A DNA stretch of 22,089 nucleotides from CAWCTB01 sp963798275 (GTDB lineage: Bacteria > Acidobacteriota > Terriglobia > Terriglobales > Acidobacteriaceae), in NCBI GenBank assembly GCA_963798275.1, contig CAWCTB010000050.1:1-22089 (forward strand), written 5' to 3'. Positions within the stretch are counted from its first letter, which is position 1, and the number at the start of each line of letters is the position of its first letter. Position numbers and translations under genes: made by a program. Below are positions 12,120-19,380 of this stretch, one piece after another. Below the pieces are notes generated by a model. It searched no databases. It was not told the origin of the DNA and worked only from the letters and a program-made list of their open reading frames with translations.

Positions 12120-13880
12120 TTATGGGAGGTAATAGCGGAAGGAGCTGAAGATCATGTTGTCGATCGCTTCCGGCTGCCCGCCAATGCCCGACCAGGCATC
12201 ACGCGTGAGATACGAGTATTGGCCGCCCAATTGCAGCCTGCCCTTGGGTCCGTTGTAAAACCTGTAAAAGAACGCTGCGGTGCCCTCGAAAACCGCGCGG
12301 GTATTACCGGAGCAGTTGGCCAGGCTGCCTGGTCCGTAGCCGTTGGCTGAAGTGGGCAGTGTTTCGGTGCCGCATCCTGTATTTACGAACAGCGGCGATC
12401 CATAACCGACGGGCTTTCCTTTGAAGAGGGACGCCTGGCGCCCGGCGTATTCGCCGCCGCCGTAGAGGTTCAAGTCCCACTTCGGCGCGTGATATTCGAG
12501 AGAGAGCAGGCCCTGATACGAGCGGACGAGGTGTTCATAACCATCTCCATAAACCGTCGCGTCAGGGAGCTGGGCAGCGCCATAGCGGCCTACTCCGTTG
12601 CCCCCCAGGTAATGAAGCCCGATTTCGAGGTGCTTCTGGGCCACGAGCCAGCGGGCGTTGGCGCCGAAGCCGCCACCTGCCGTGTTGTTGTTGAACGCGC
12701 CGGCAGCGGACGGTGTGGTTGCAGTGGCGTCGGGATAGATGCGGGTGCGGAAGATACTGGCGATGCCGAAGATCTCGTAGTGCCCGAAGCCTGGTTGGAA
12801 TGCCAACTTGGCAACGAAGTCAGGCGAGTAGTTCGCCGAGTAATTGGCAAGGGAGTTATAACCGCCACTGCTGCCGTTACCGGGACCGCCGATCAGGAAG
12901 TTCGCCGGGTTCCCCGAGACGGTCAGTAGGGTCTGCGCGTTCTCCACCGACATGCCAAACCAGACTTTGTCGTTCAAGTCCTTGGTCACGCGAACTCCGT
13001 ACTGCCGCAAATAACTGAAGCCCGCGTTGTACTGTGTGTCGATCACTTGCGGACTGAGCCAGGTGAAGGGGTCGAGGCCGGATTTCATCTCGGTCGCCAA
13101 GCTCCACATCTGGCCGCCCGGCAACTGTCCAACCATTGTGGAAAGCAGCCTGGCTCCAGAGCTGTCTCTGCCGGAGCACGTAACTGTTGCTTTGATTATT
13201 GGTCGAGGCAACGCCGACGCCCAGGAAGTCAGCTTCATAGTAGCCGGTCAGAACAGTCTCGCCCCAATTACCCTTCGCCAGCAGCGACAAGCGCGACGCG
13301 CGCCCAGAACCGTAGAAATCGGAGCTGCGCGCCTGACCAGCGGCCGAGAACGGGATAGCGTTAAGCTGAGTGCCAATGTCACTGTACATTGCGTGCGAGC
13401 GCCAAACCGTGTCCGCCGCCAGGAAGCCGCCGGGCGTGAGAGTGATGCCTTTGAAGTGAATGGCCGCGGGCTCTCCAGATCGCCGACTCGCTTCTCGGTT
13501 GCGGTCAGTGACTCCACGGTGCCGGCAGTTGGCGGCTTTCAAGTCGGTGACGTCATGCTCCAGGGTGTTGAAGTCGCTGGCGGTGATTTCGCCTTCCTTC
13601 TCGCCGCGCAAGGCCAATTGCGCGGTCCGCTGCGCCTGGCTTGCCGCCGAGTGCTGGCCTGGCGCAATCTGCTGCTGCAACTGCTGAATCTGCCGCTGCT
13701 GGGCGGCAATCGCGTCCTGCTGCGCGGCAATCGCGTCTTTCAGTTCCTGGATTTCGCTTGAACTGGATCGGGCCGCACTCGCCCGAGGGTTGGGTTTGTG
13801 CTTGGAGGTGGTGTAGTCGGTTTGCGCGAAAACGCTGGTCGCAAGAGTGTGAACAGCGCCAGGGCAGATAACTGTCTCAT
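12120..13880 (-). pseudogene. Outer-membrane porin with N-terminal coiled coil, multiply frameshifted as read
   Basis: The start at 13880 (AGGAGAG upstream) opens a signal peptide (MRQLSALAL, then VHTLATSVFAQ after a shift near 13858). Next come a Gln-rich coiled coil (KDAIAAQQDAIAAQQRQIQQ) and a beta-rich barrel (FKGITLTPGGFLAADTVWRS, FYGSGRASRLSLLAKGNWGE). The last part, from WSLATEMKSGLDPFTWLSPQ to the end, lies in another frame; it ends in Tyr/Phe-rich strands (FEGTAAFFYRFYNGPKGR, FSSFRYYLP) as barrels do. Frame changes sit near 13858 (-1), 13528 (+1), 13466 (-1) and 13115 (+1). The 13528/13466 pair compensates: the intervening frame reads AGTVESLTATEKRVGDLESP, a natural coiled coil. Substrate is unknown; the place downstream of sulfate genes hints at anion uptake. 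Confidence 0.7.
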
Positions 13881-14059
13881 GGTCTCTCCTGAACGAATCG
13901 TGGGGGTGATAAACCGCTGAAACACGGGACCGGGACAAAGCCTGAGGCAACCTCTGACCGCAGGAACAGCAGGCCCCACGTGAGGTTCCGATGGTCGGAC
14001 GGATGGTGAATTGGCGATGAAGCTGGGATTGAGGGAAGGCTTGGGTATCCGTTGGATTT

Positions 14060-14218
14060 TCATCCACATCTTCGATGAGGTCGCGGTATGCGGCGTGCAC
14101 GTCTGAGGCCTTGCTTGTAAACCTCCGTCTTGGCATGGAAGGCAAACAGGAACACGAGGACGCAGGCCGCAATCAGGGGCCAACGCCGGACTAGCGCGAG
14201 TTCTGCCGGTTGCCGCAT
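14060..14218 (-). pseudogene. Small membrane-anchored ORF, probably frameshifted
   Basis: I do not recognise this gene. From ATG 14218 it reads MRQPAELALVRRW, then a hydrophobic helix (PLIAACVLVFLFAFH), then KTEVYK. Near 14110 the better coding signal moves into another frame (SKASDVHAAYRDLIEDVDEN and TDTQAFPQSQLHRQFTIRP), whose end cannot be placed before the porin start at 13880. A single membrane helix followed by a polar domain is all that can be said. It lies between the transporter stop (14306) and the porin on the same strand. No good ribosome binding site is visible. Confidence 0.33.
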
Positions 14219-14305
14219 GAAGGACAATTCCCGATTGTTTACAACGACTCGTGCGCGGACGTGACGGTTCGCTCTACCCCAATGGCAAGATCTCTCCGCG
14301 CCACG

Positions 14306-15497
14306 CTAGAAGAGCATCCGGACACAAGCCAGCATGATGCCGGCGGTGATGGTTTGCACTCCGAGCGCCAAAGCGAGCGGCCGCACGCCGCGGGTGCGCA
14401 AGCGGCTAAGACTGGTTCGCAAGCCCACGCCGGCAAAGCCCAGCAGAAACGCCCAGCGATAAAGATGGTTCAGATTGTCGAGCGCAGCGCTGCGACCAGA
14501 AATGGAAGGTAGCCAGCGCCGAGAACACGATCAGGCCGAGCGCAAACTTTGGGAAGTGTTTCACCAAGCCCCGCGCCGTGGAGACCGTAGTTCCGGCCAC
14601 CTTCTCGCGAACCATTCCGTGCACGAAGTACAGCAGGGCGGCGTCGAGGAAAAGAGTCCGGCACAGCTTGGCGATGGTGGCGTAGTGACCGGCTGCTTCG
14701 GAATAGGTGAAGCCCGTGGCTACGGATTCCGCCGTGTTGTTGACGGCGAGCCCAGCCCATAGGCCAAAGTGCAGCGGGCTGAGATGCAGAAGGTGCCCAA
14801 GGAATGGCATCACAGTCAGGCTGAGCAGTCCAAAGCAGAGAATGACCGAGACGGCGTAGCTGGTATCCTCTTCGTCGCTCCGCAGAGTGCTGGATAGAGC
14901 AATAATCGCCGAGACACCACAGATGGCCATGCCTATCGCCAGCAACTGGCGGAGAGAGCCGTCGATCTTGAATAGCCGGGTAAGCCAGAGGGTGATGCTG
15001 ATGGTGGCAACGATCTCGACTCCGGCTAAGACAACACCCTTGACACCCACTTCGGAAAAGCTATGCAGTCCCATCTGCGAGCCGAGCAGGACGATGCCCA
15101 CCTTCCAGAACACTTCGTAGGTGCGGGTACCGACCTCAAACCATGCATGCAGGCCGACGGTGTTGCGTATGAGGATGCCGAGGACGATGGCGTAGACCAG
15201 GCAGTAGGAGTCGAGGCCTCCGCGGCCAATCACCCGCGCCAGCGCTGCGATCACGACCAGCAGCGCCAGTCCAGGGACGAATTGCAGCACATACCGCGCC
15301 CATGCCTTCGAGATAGAGCACCCAGGGTCGCGAGCGGGCTCGAGCTGAACGCTCTACCAAGGGACGCGGAAGTGGACATAACGAAAAACCACACCAATCA
15401 ATAGGGCTATTCCCAGCGATAGCCAGTCGATGCCGGGACGCAGCGAGATCACGAATTCGGGTTTCTCAACGGACTCGTCGGACTGAGGTTTCGTCAC
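14306..15497 (-). pseudogene. YeiH-family (putative sulfate exporter) membrane protein, interrupted as read
   Basis: This polytopic membrane protein has family-like segments: YAIVLGILIRNTVGLHAWFE, FWKVGIVLLGSQMGLHSFSE, AIGMAICGVSAIIALSSTLR and GLWAGLAVNNTAESVATGF. It starts at GTG 15497 (MTKPQSDESVEKPEF, first helix WLSLGIALLIGVVFRYVHF). An in-frame TAG at 15354-15356 interrupts it; the same frame resumes and continues as YVLQFVPGLALLVV. A +1 shift near 14480-14500 moves the last helices into another frame (NHLYRWAFLLGFAGVGLRTS ... TAGIMLACVRMLF), ending at 14306-14308. The YeiH family is annotated as putative sulfate exporter from context; here it follows cysH by 36 bp, so a sulfate or sulfite transport role is plausible. 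The N-terminal piece could instead be an out-of-family addition. Confidence 0.78.
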
Positions 15498-15533
15498 AGA
15501 TCACACCTGGCACGAACTGCCTGTGTCGTTCAA

Positions 15534-16230
15534 TCATTCCGCTTTTTTCGAAAACGTATGAATGCCGCACTCCAACTTGTTGCCGCCCCAGCGGCCGGAA
15601 CGCGGGTCAGCGCCTTCCGCCGGAACACTCGTGCACGGCTCACAACCGATGCTGCGATAACCCTCGTCGTACAACGGCAGGTACTCAATCCCGTGCTCGA
15701 CGGTGTAACTCCATACCTGCTTCCAATCCCAGGCCGCGAGCGGGCTTACTTTCAACAGGCTTTTGCCGCTGGGCAGGCGGTGGTCCTCGACTGTCTTCAA
15801 GTTTTTTCTCGTGGGCGATTGTTCGCGGCGCAATCCGGTGAACCAGAGATCGAACGGCTCCAGCGCCTTCATCAGGGGCTCGACCTTGCGCCGCTGACAG
15901 CAACTGGTCGGATCGGTGCGGTACAGAATCCCCAGTTCCGACTCCTGCTCGGTTACTGACTGAGCCGGCATCACGTTTACCAGATTCAAGTGCCACAGTT
16001 CAGCCATGCGATCGCGGTAGGCGTAGGTCTGGGAAAAGTGATAGCCGGTCTCCAGAAAGAGGACGGGCACATCGGGCAGCCGTTTGCGCAAGCAGGTCGA
16101 GCACGACCATGTCCTCTGCCTGAAAGCTGCAGGTGATGCACACCATTCCGCGATTTTCATCGAGGAGGCGATCAATCACTTCTCCGGCATCCAGGGTCTC
16201 GTACTGCTCCGCAGTTAGCTGCTGGCTCAT
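15534..16230 (-). pseudogene. cysH: Assimilatory APS reductase (CysH, iron-sulfur type), frameshifted as read
   Basis: CysH-family enzymes reduce adenylylsulfate to sulfite. From ATG 16230 the first frame reads MSQQLTAEQYETLDAGEVID and TCSFQAEDMVVLDLL. Near 16086-16095 a +1 shift moves coding into RKRLPDVPVLFLETGYHFSQ, which runs to the stop at 15534. Removing one T gives DLLRKRLPDVP and a 231-residue protein. All key cysteines are present: the CC pair in SCCQRRKVEPL and the GCEPCT pair that bind the 4Fe-4S cluster, and the catalytic Cys in KLECGIHTF. The CC pair marks APS reductases as opposed to PAPS reductases. Its ATG overlaps the upstream cysN-tail stop as TGATG, showing coupling. Confidence 0.88.
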
Positions 16231-16673
16231 CAAGCACCCTTCGCTTTCAGCATAGCGTTTTCCCGCCAGATCGTGAGCCGTTCCATGAGCTCATTTGCCA
16301 CGTCCGCCGCCTGATCTGCACTTGGTCCGGCTTCGAAGAACGCGGAAGGCCCGACCAGTTCACGAAGTTGTTCCCGGTTTGCGGTGCTGGCGTCGGTCAA
16401 CAGCACAACTACAATTCCCGCGGAGTGAAAAGCCCGAACCACTGGAATCAGGTCTTGCGTCTCGTAGTCGGAAGCGTTCATCAGGTGGACGAACCAGCCG
16501 TCCTCAAACAGCCGGCGTTCGATCAGTTGAGCGCATTGCCGATCACCCTCAGCCCACACCAATGCGGCGGGATGCCCGAAGCGCAGGGCGCGCTCTTCCG
16601 CGGACACGGGAACAGACTGGATCGCCCACACCTTGCGCCGGGAACAGCCCATCGCTCTGAAGTGCTCCTTCAA
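16230..16673 (-). CDS. Degenerate APS-kinase-like C-terminal domain of CysN (separated by a frameshift)
   Basis: This frame continues cysN after a +1 shift near 16640-16680. It opens like the linker of CysNC bifunctional proteins (VSAEERALRFGHPAALVWAE, compare VTAEERAARYGQRP...VWLTG) and then ERRLFEDGWFVHLMNAS, but the Walker A motif GLSGSGKST of APS kinase is missing: after VWAEG comes DRQCAQLIERR. The DGD/nucleotide-substrate segment is also shortened to MNASDYETQD. The last part (FHSAGIVVVLLTDASTANRE, ELVGPSAFFEAG) still resembles the kinase fold. The domain is therefore probably non-catalytic, with a structural or regulatory role. No P-loop appears in the other frames of this stretch. Its TGA overlaps the cysH ATG. 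Confidence 0.72.
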   Translation of the reverse strand: MKEHFRAMGCSRRKVWAIQSVPVSAEERALRFGHPAALVWAEGDRQCAQLIERRLFEDGWFVHLMNASDYETQDLIPVVRAFHSAGIVVVLLTDASTANREQLRELVGPSAFFEAGPSADQAADVANELMERLTIWRENAMLKAKGA

Positions 16674-17958
16674 TCATTCCCGCCGCGACGGTGGCATTGG
16701 TTAACGGATCGATCAGGATGAAACTGCCCATGCTCCTGATCTCGCGGTAGACGTCGAAGAACAGGGGCAACGTTGTCTCAACTTCGACCGAGGCGATATC
16801 GTTCATGCGAAGCGAGTGGGCTTCGAGTTTCGCCAGCGAATCGACATCCACACGATGATAGACTCGCGTCACTCGTGCCCGGACCATTCGCGTCGTGTGC
16901 TTCAGCAGGTACAGTTTGTGCTGGTCGAGTTCAGTCGGGTGCATCCAAACCATCGACGCGACAAATCTGCGCGATACTGACGGCAAGTTACCTTCAGCGG
17001 CCAGAAGATCGCCACGACTGACGTCGACCTCGTTTTCCAGCGTCAGGGTGACCGCGCTGCCTGCCGCGGCCGCGTCTGCGTCTCCGTCGAAGGTCACGAT
17101 CGACTTCACCCGTGTCTTGATACCGGAGGGCAATGCGACGACGGACTGCCCGGGGCGAAAAGTGCCGGAGGCAACCTGTCCTGCAAAGCCTCGGAAGCCG
17201 GAGTCCGGACGAATTACGTACTGCACCGGGAAACGCGCCGGCCGCGAACTCTCGGTGTCGTGCACTTTGAGCTGTTCGAGATATTCGAGCAGGGCCGGTC
17301 CATCGAACCATGGCATGCGTTCGCTGCGGCGCACCACGTTGTCGCCTTCGAGTGCGCTGACCGGAACCGGATAGACGTCTGCCAGGCCAAGCTTTTCGGC
17401 CAGAGCCAGGAAGTCGTGCGCAATGCGGTCGAATACCTGCTGCGAGTATCCGACGATGTCCATCTTGTTGACCGCTGCAACCACGTGCCGGATGCCGAGC
17501 AAACTCGCGATGTAAGCATGGCGCCGCGATTGCGAGAGCACGCCCTTGGTGGCGTCGATCAGCACGACCGCCGCATCCGCCGTGGACGCTCCGGTTGCCA
17601 TGTTGCGCGTGTACTGCTCATGCCCAGGAGTATCGGCAATGATGAACTTACGGCGCGGAGTAGAGAAGTAACGATAGGCGACGTCGATGGTGATGCCCTG
17701 CTCGCGCTCGGCGCGCAGGCCGTCGGTCAGAAGGGAGAAATCCAGCGGTCCGGTTGACCGATTGATGCGGCTGTTGCGAACGGAGGAGAGCTGGTCCTCG
17801 TACACGCTCTGGCTGTCGTACAATAAACGGCCGATGAGGGTGGATTTGCCGTCATCTACGCTGCCGGCGGTGGTGAAGCGCAAGACCTCAGAATGCGACG
17901 GGAACAGATGCAGGATTTCGCTCAACGCCGAATCGAGTTGTACTCCGGGAGCGCCCAT
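16549..17958 (-). CDS. cysN: Sulfate adenylyltransferase large subunit CysN (GTPase)
   Basis: CysN hydrolyses GTP to drive APS synthesis by CysD. The GTP-binding motifs are intact: GSVDDGKSTLIGRLLYD (G1), DTPGHEQYTRN (G3) and NKMD (G4), followed by the beta-barrel domains (FPVQYVIRPDSGFRGFAGQV, DVSRGDLLAAEG) and the CysN end FILIDPLTNATVAAGMIEGA. True CysN sequence stops being family-like at about 16670; the remaining codons to 16549 are read out of frame because of a +1 shift, and the natural protein continues in 16230-16673. The ATG at 17958 overlaps the cysD TGA (TGATG), so CysD and CysN are translationally coupled. Confidence 0.93.
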   Translation of the reverse strand: MGAPGVQLDSALSEILHLFPSHSEVLRFTTAGSVDDGKSTLIGRLLYDSQSVYEDQLSSVRNSRINRSTGPLDFSLLTDGLRAEREQGITIDVAYRYFSTPRRKFIIADTPGHEQYTRNMATGASTADAAVVLIDATKGVLSQSRRHAYIASLLGIRHVVAAVNKMDIVGYSQQVFDRIAHDFLALAEKLGLADVYPVPVSALEGDNVVRRSERMPWFDGPALLEYLEQLKVHDTESSRPARFPVQYVIRPDSGFRGFAGQVASGTFRPGQSVVALPSGIKTRVKSIVTFDGDADAAAAGSAVTLTLENEVDVSRGDLLAAEGNLPSVSRRFVASMVWMHPTELDQHKLYLLKHTTRMVRARVTRVYHRVDVDSLAKLEAHSLRMNDIASVEVETTLPLFFDVYREIRSMGSFILIDPLTNATVAAGMIEGALQSDGLFPAQGVGDPVCSRVRGRARPALRASRRIGVG

Positions 17959-18866
17959 CAGAAGTAGCCCTCGCGCTTCTTCAGTTCCATCGAACCCTCT
18001 TCATCGTGATCAATAGCACGGTTTTCGCGTTCGGAGCGGCGGAACGACAGCATCTCTTCGATGATCGCGGGAACCGTGTCGGCGTTCGATCGAATAGCTC
18101 CGGTGCACGGCACACATCCCAGAGAGCGCATGCGACACATCAGAGTCGTGGGTTTCTCGCCCGGCAACAGGCGCACGATGCTCTGGATCAGCAAGATGGC
18201 ATCGTCGCGAACCACCACCTCGCGTTCCTTCGCGAAATACAGCGGCACGATGGGAATGCTCTCGACGTGAATGTAAAGCCATACGTCGAGTTCACTCCAA
18301 TTCGACAGCGGAAACACACGGATGCTCTCGCCCTTGTGGTGCCGGCTGTTGTACAAGCTCCACAGTTCAGGCCGCTGGTTTTTCGGGTCCCACTGGCCCA
18401 GAGAATCGCGGAAGGAATAGACGCGTTCTTTGGCCCGCGATTTCTCTTCATCCCGGCGCGCCCCGCCAAATGCCGCATCAAATCCACCTTCCGCGAGAGC
18501 ATCCAGCAAGGCGCGGGTCTTCAAGAACCCGCAGCATTTCTGGGTTCCGAGCGCATAAGGAGTCGCGCCATCGTCCAAGGCCTTGCGATTGGTGTGAACG
18601 ATGAGTTCCGCCCCGATCTGGCGAGTGTAGGAGTCGCGAAACTCGATCATCTCGGGAAACTTGTAGCTGGTGTCGATGTGCAGCAGCGGGAACGGGATCT
18701 TGCCGGGATGGAAGGCCTTTTGCGCCAGGCGCAGCATGACCGAGGAGTCCTTGCCAATGGAGTAGAGCATGACGGGCTTGGCAAATTCCGCGGCCGCCTC
18801 ACGCAGAATATAAATGCTCTCCGCTTCCAGCGCCTTCAGGTGATCGAGTTGGCCATTCAGCTTCAT
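17958..18866 (-). CDS. cysD: Sulfate adenylyltransferase small subunit CysD
   Basis: CysD joins sulfate and ATP to give adenylylsulfate (APS), the first step of sulfate assimilation. The 302-residue length equals that of the E. coli protein. The PP-loop SIGKDSSVMLRLA, then HIDTSYKFPEMIEFRD, GGARRDEEKSRAKERVYSF and the C-terminal GCVPCTGAIRS region with RAIDHDEEGSMELKKREGYF are all typical. The ATG at 18866 matches the family start (MKLNGQLDHLKALEAESIYI); the in-frame extension to 19028 runs through the leader RNA and is rejected. It is first in cysD-cysN-cysH and preceded by a foldable leader whose last stem covers the region just before the start codon. Confidence 0.94.
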   Translation of the reverse strand: MKLNGQLDHLKALEAESIYILREAAAEFAKPVMLYSIGKDSSVMLRLAQKAFHPGKIPFPLLHIDTSYKFPEMIEFRDSYTRQIGAELIVHTNRKALDDGATPYALGTQKCCGFLKTRALLDALAEGGFDAAFGGARRDEEKSRAKERVYSFRDSLGQWDPKNQRPELWSLYNSRHHKGESIRVFPLSNWSELDVWLYIHVESIPIVPLYFAKEREVVVRDDAILLIQSIVRLLPGEKPTTLMCRMRSLGCVPCTGAIRSNADTVPAIIEEMLSFRRSERENRAIDHDEEGSMELKKREGYF

Positions 18867-18870
18867 CGCT

Positions 18871-18966
18871 CTCGGTGAAAAACAATCCCTGCCGGCTTTC
18901 GTCGGGTGTGTTGTCTTCTTGCTTGGTTGTGGAGGGTTTGGTAAGCCGGCCCCAACAATCGCCGAG
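18871..18966 (-). promoter_or_regulatory. Foldable 5' leader directly upstream of cysD
   Basis: On the minus strand GCCGGCTT (18943-18950) pairs perfectly with AAGCCGGC (18891-18898), enclosed by a second stem CTCGGCGA (18959-18966) with TCACCGAG (18871-18878, one mismatch). The inner stem is followed by GATTGTTTTT, resembling an intrinsic terminator with a long loop. The outer stem ends 4 nt from the cysD ATG and covers the only Shine-Dalgarno-like GAG. Attenuation or translational control is plausible; I do not recognise a known riboswitch class. Confidence 0.4.
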
Positions 18967-18972
18967 GGAGAC

Positions 18973-19092
18973 CTAAAACAACTGCGATCCAAGCGATGGA
19001 ACAGGTCGCGAACCGGTACAAACGCCAATTCGACAAGTCCGCCTACATCGAATCGAGGCGAGCCAACGGGCGAATTGCTCGAGCTGGGTCAT
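18973..19092 (-). CDS. Possible 39-residue cysteine-rich leader peptide ahead of cysD
   Basis: This ORF begins about 8-9 nt after the predicted transcription start, MTQLEQFARWLASI, followed by RCRRTCRIGVC with three Cys codons (all TGT) within ten codons, and ends 7 nt before the foldable leader. Cysteine-rich leader peptides are known to control sulfur genes by attenuation in some bacteria; here that role is inferred only. There is no clear Shine-Dalgarno, so it would be translated almost leaderless, and it could be chance. Confidence 0.28.
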   Translation of the reverse strand: MTQLEQFARWLASIRCRRTCRIGVCTGSRPVPSLGSQLF

Positions 19093-19107
19093 GGGGTAAG
19101 TTGCTTG

Positions 19108-19137
19108 AGTGTAGCGTAACTTGCGGGCAATTTGCAA
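19108..19137 (-). promoter_or_regulatory. Candidate sigma-70 promoter for the cys operon
   Basis: On the minus strand TTGCAA (19132-19137) and TACACT (19108-19113) are separated by 18 bp. Transcription would start near 19101 and run into cysD. No other good promoter is visible in the cysD-cytochrome gap. Confidence 0.42.
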
Positions 19138-19325
19138 TGCGCGTGGGGTATTGTGAATGTGGCTTCATCATTCTTTTCGCAAGCATCCAACTCCCGTGTC
19201 TCGACCAGGGGACGCTTTCAGGGCTTCTCAACTCTGCATTACGTAAGGCAGAGGCCTCTATACGCTGCAGAACTGGTCGGTTCGCAATCGCGCACGACTC
19301 TTGCGCATTTGAGCGAAACACCGAG
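19138..19325. other. Intergenic stretch between cys promoter and cytochrome terminator
   Basis: No gene is supported. Two overlapping ORFs on opposite strands (18996-19508 plus, 19043-19354 minus) have no recognisable domains or ribosome binding sites and run through promoter and terminator elements. The notable content is the palindrome at 19232-19253. Confidence 0.5.
19232..19253. promoter_or_regulatory. 22-bp near-perfect palindrome, operator candidate
   Basis: CTCTGC-A-TTACGTAA-G-GCAGAG is symmetric except for one base pair (A/G), with TTACGTAA at its centre. It lies about 95 bp upstream of the candidate -35 element of the cys promoter. A dimeric activator or repressor site is plausible; the binding protein is unknown. 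Confidence 0.42.
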
Positions 19326-19351
19326 AAAAAGGCTCCCGGTTTTCGGGAGCC
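19326..19351 (-). terminator. Rho-independent terminator of the cytochrome gene
   Basis: On the minus strand GGCTCCCG, a 5-nt loop and CGGGAGCC form a perfect 8-bp stem directly followed by TTTTT. It lies 30 bp after the cytochrome stop. Confidence 0.85.
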
Positions 19352-19380
19352 CATTCAGATGACTCAGGAAGTATTGGATT

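Noticed and set aside
13700..13738. Short tandem repeat of about 21 bp
   Set aside because: It encodes the repeated DAIAAQQ of the porin coiled coil and is explained as protein-level repetition, not a mobile or CRISPR repeat.
18867..19028. 54-residue N-terminal extension of CysD
   Set aside because: The protein family starts at MKLNGQLDHLKAL, matching E. coli length; the upstream codons coincide with the leader stems.
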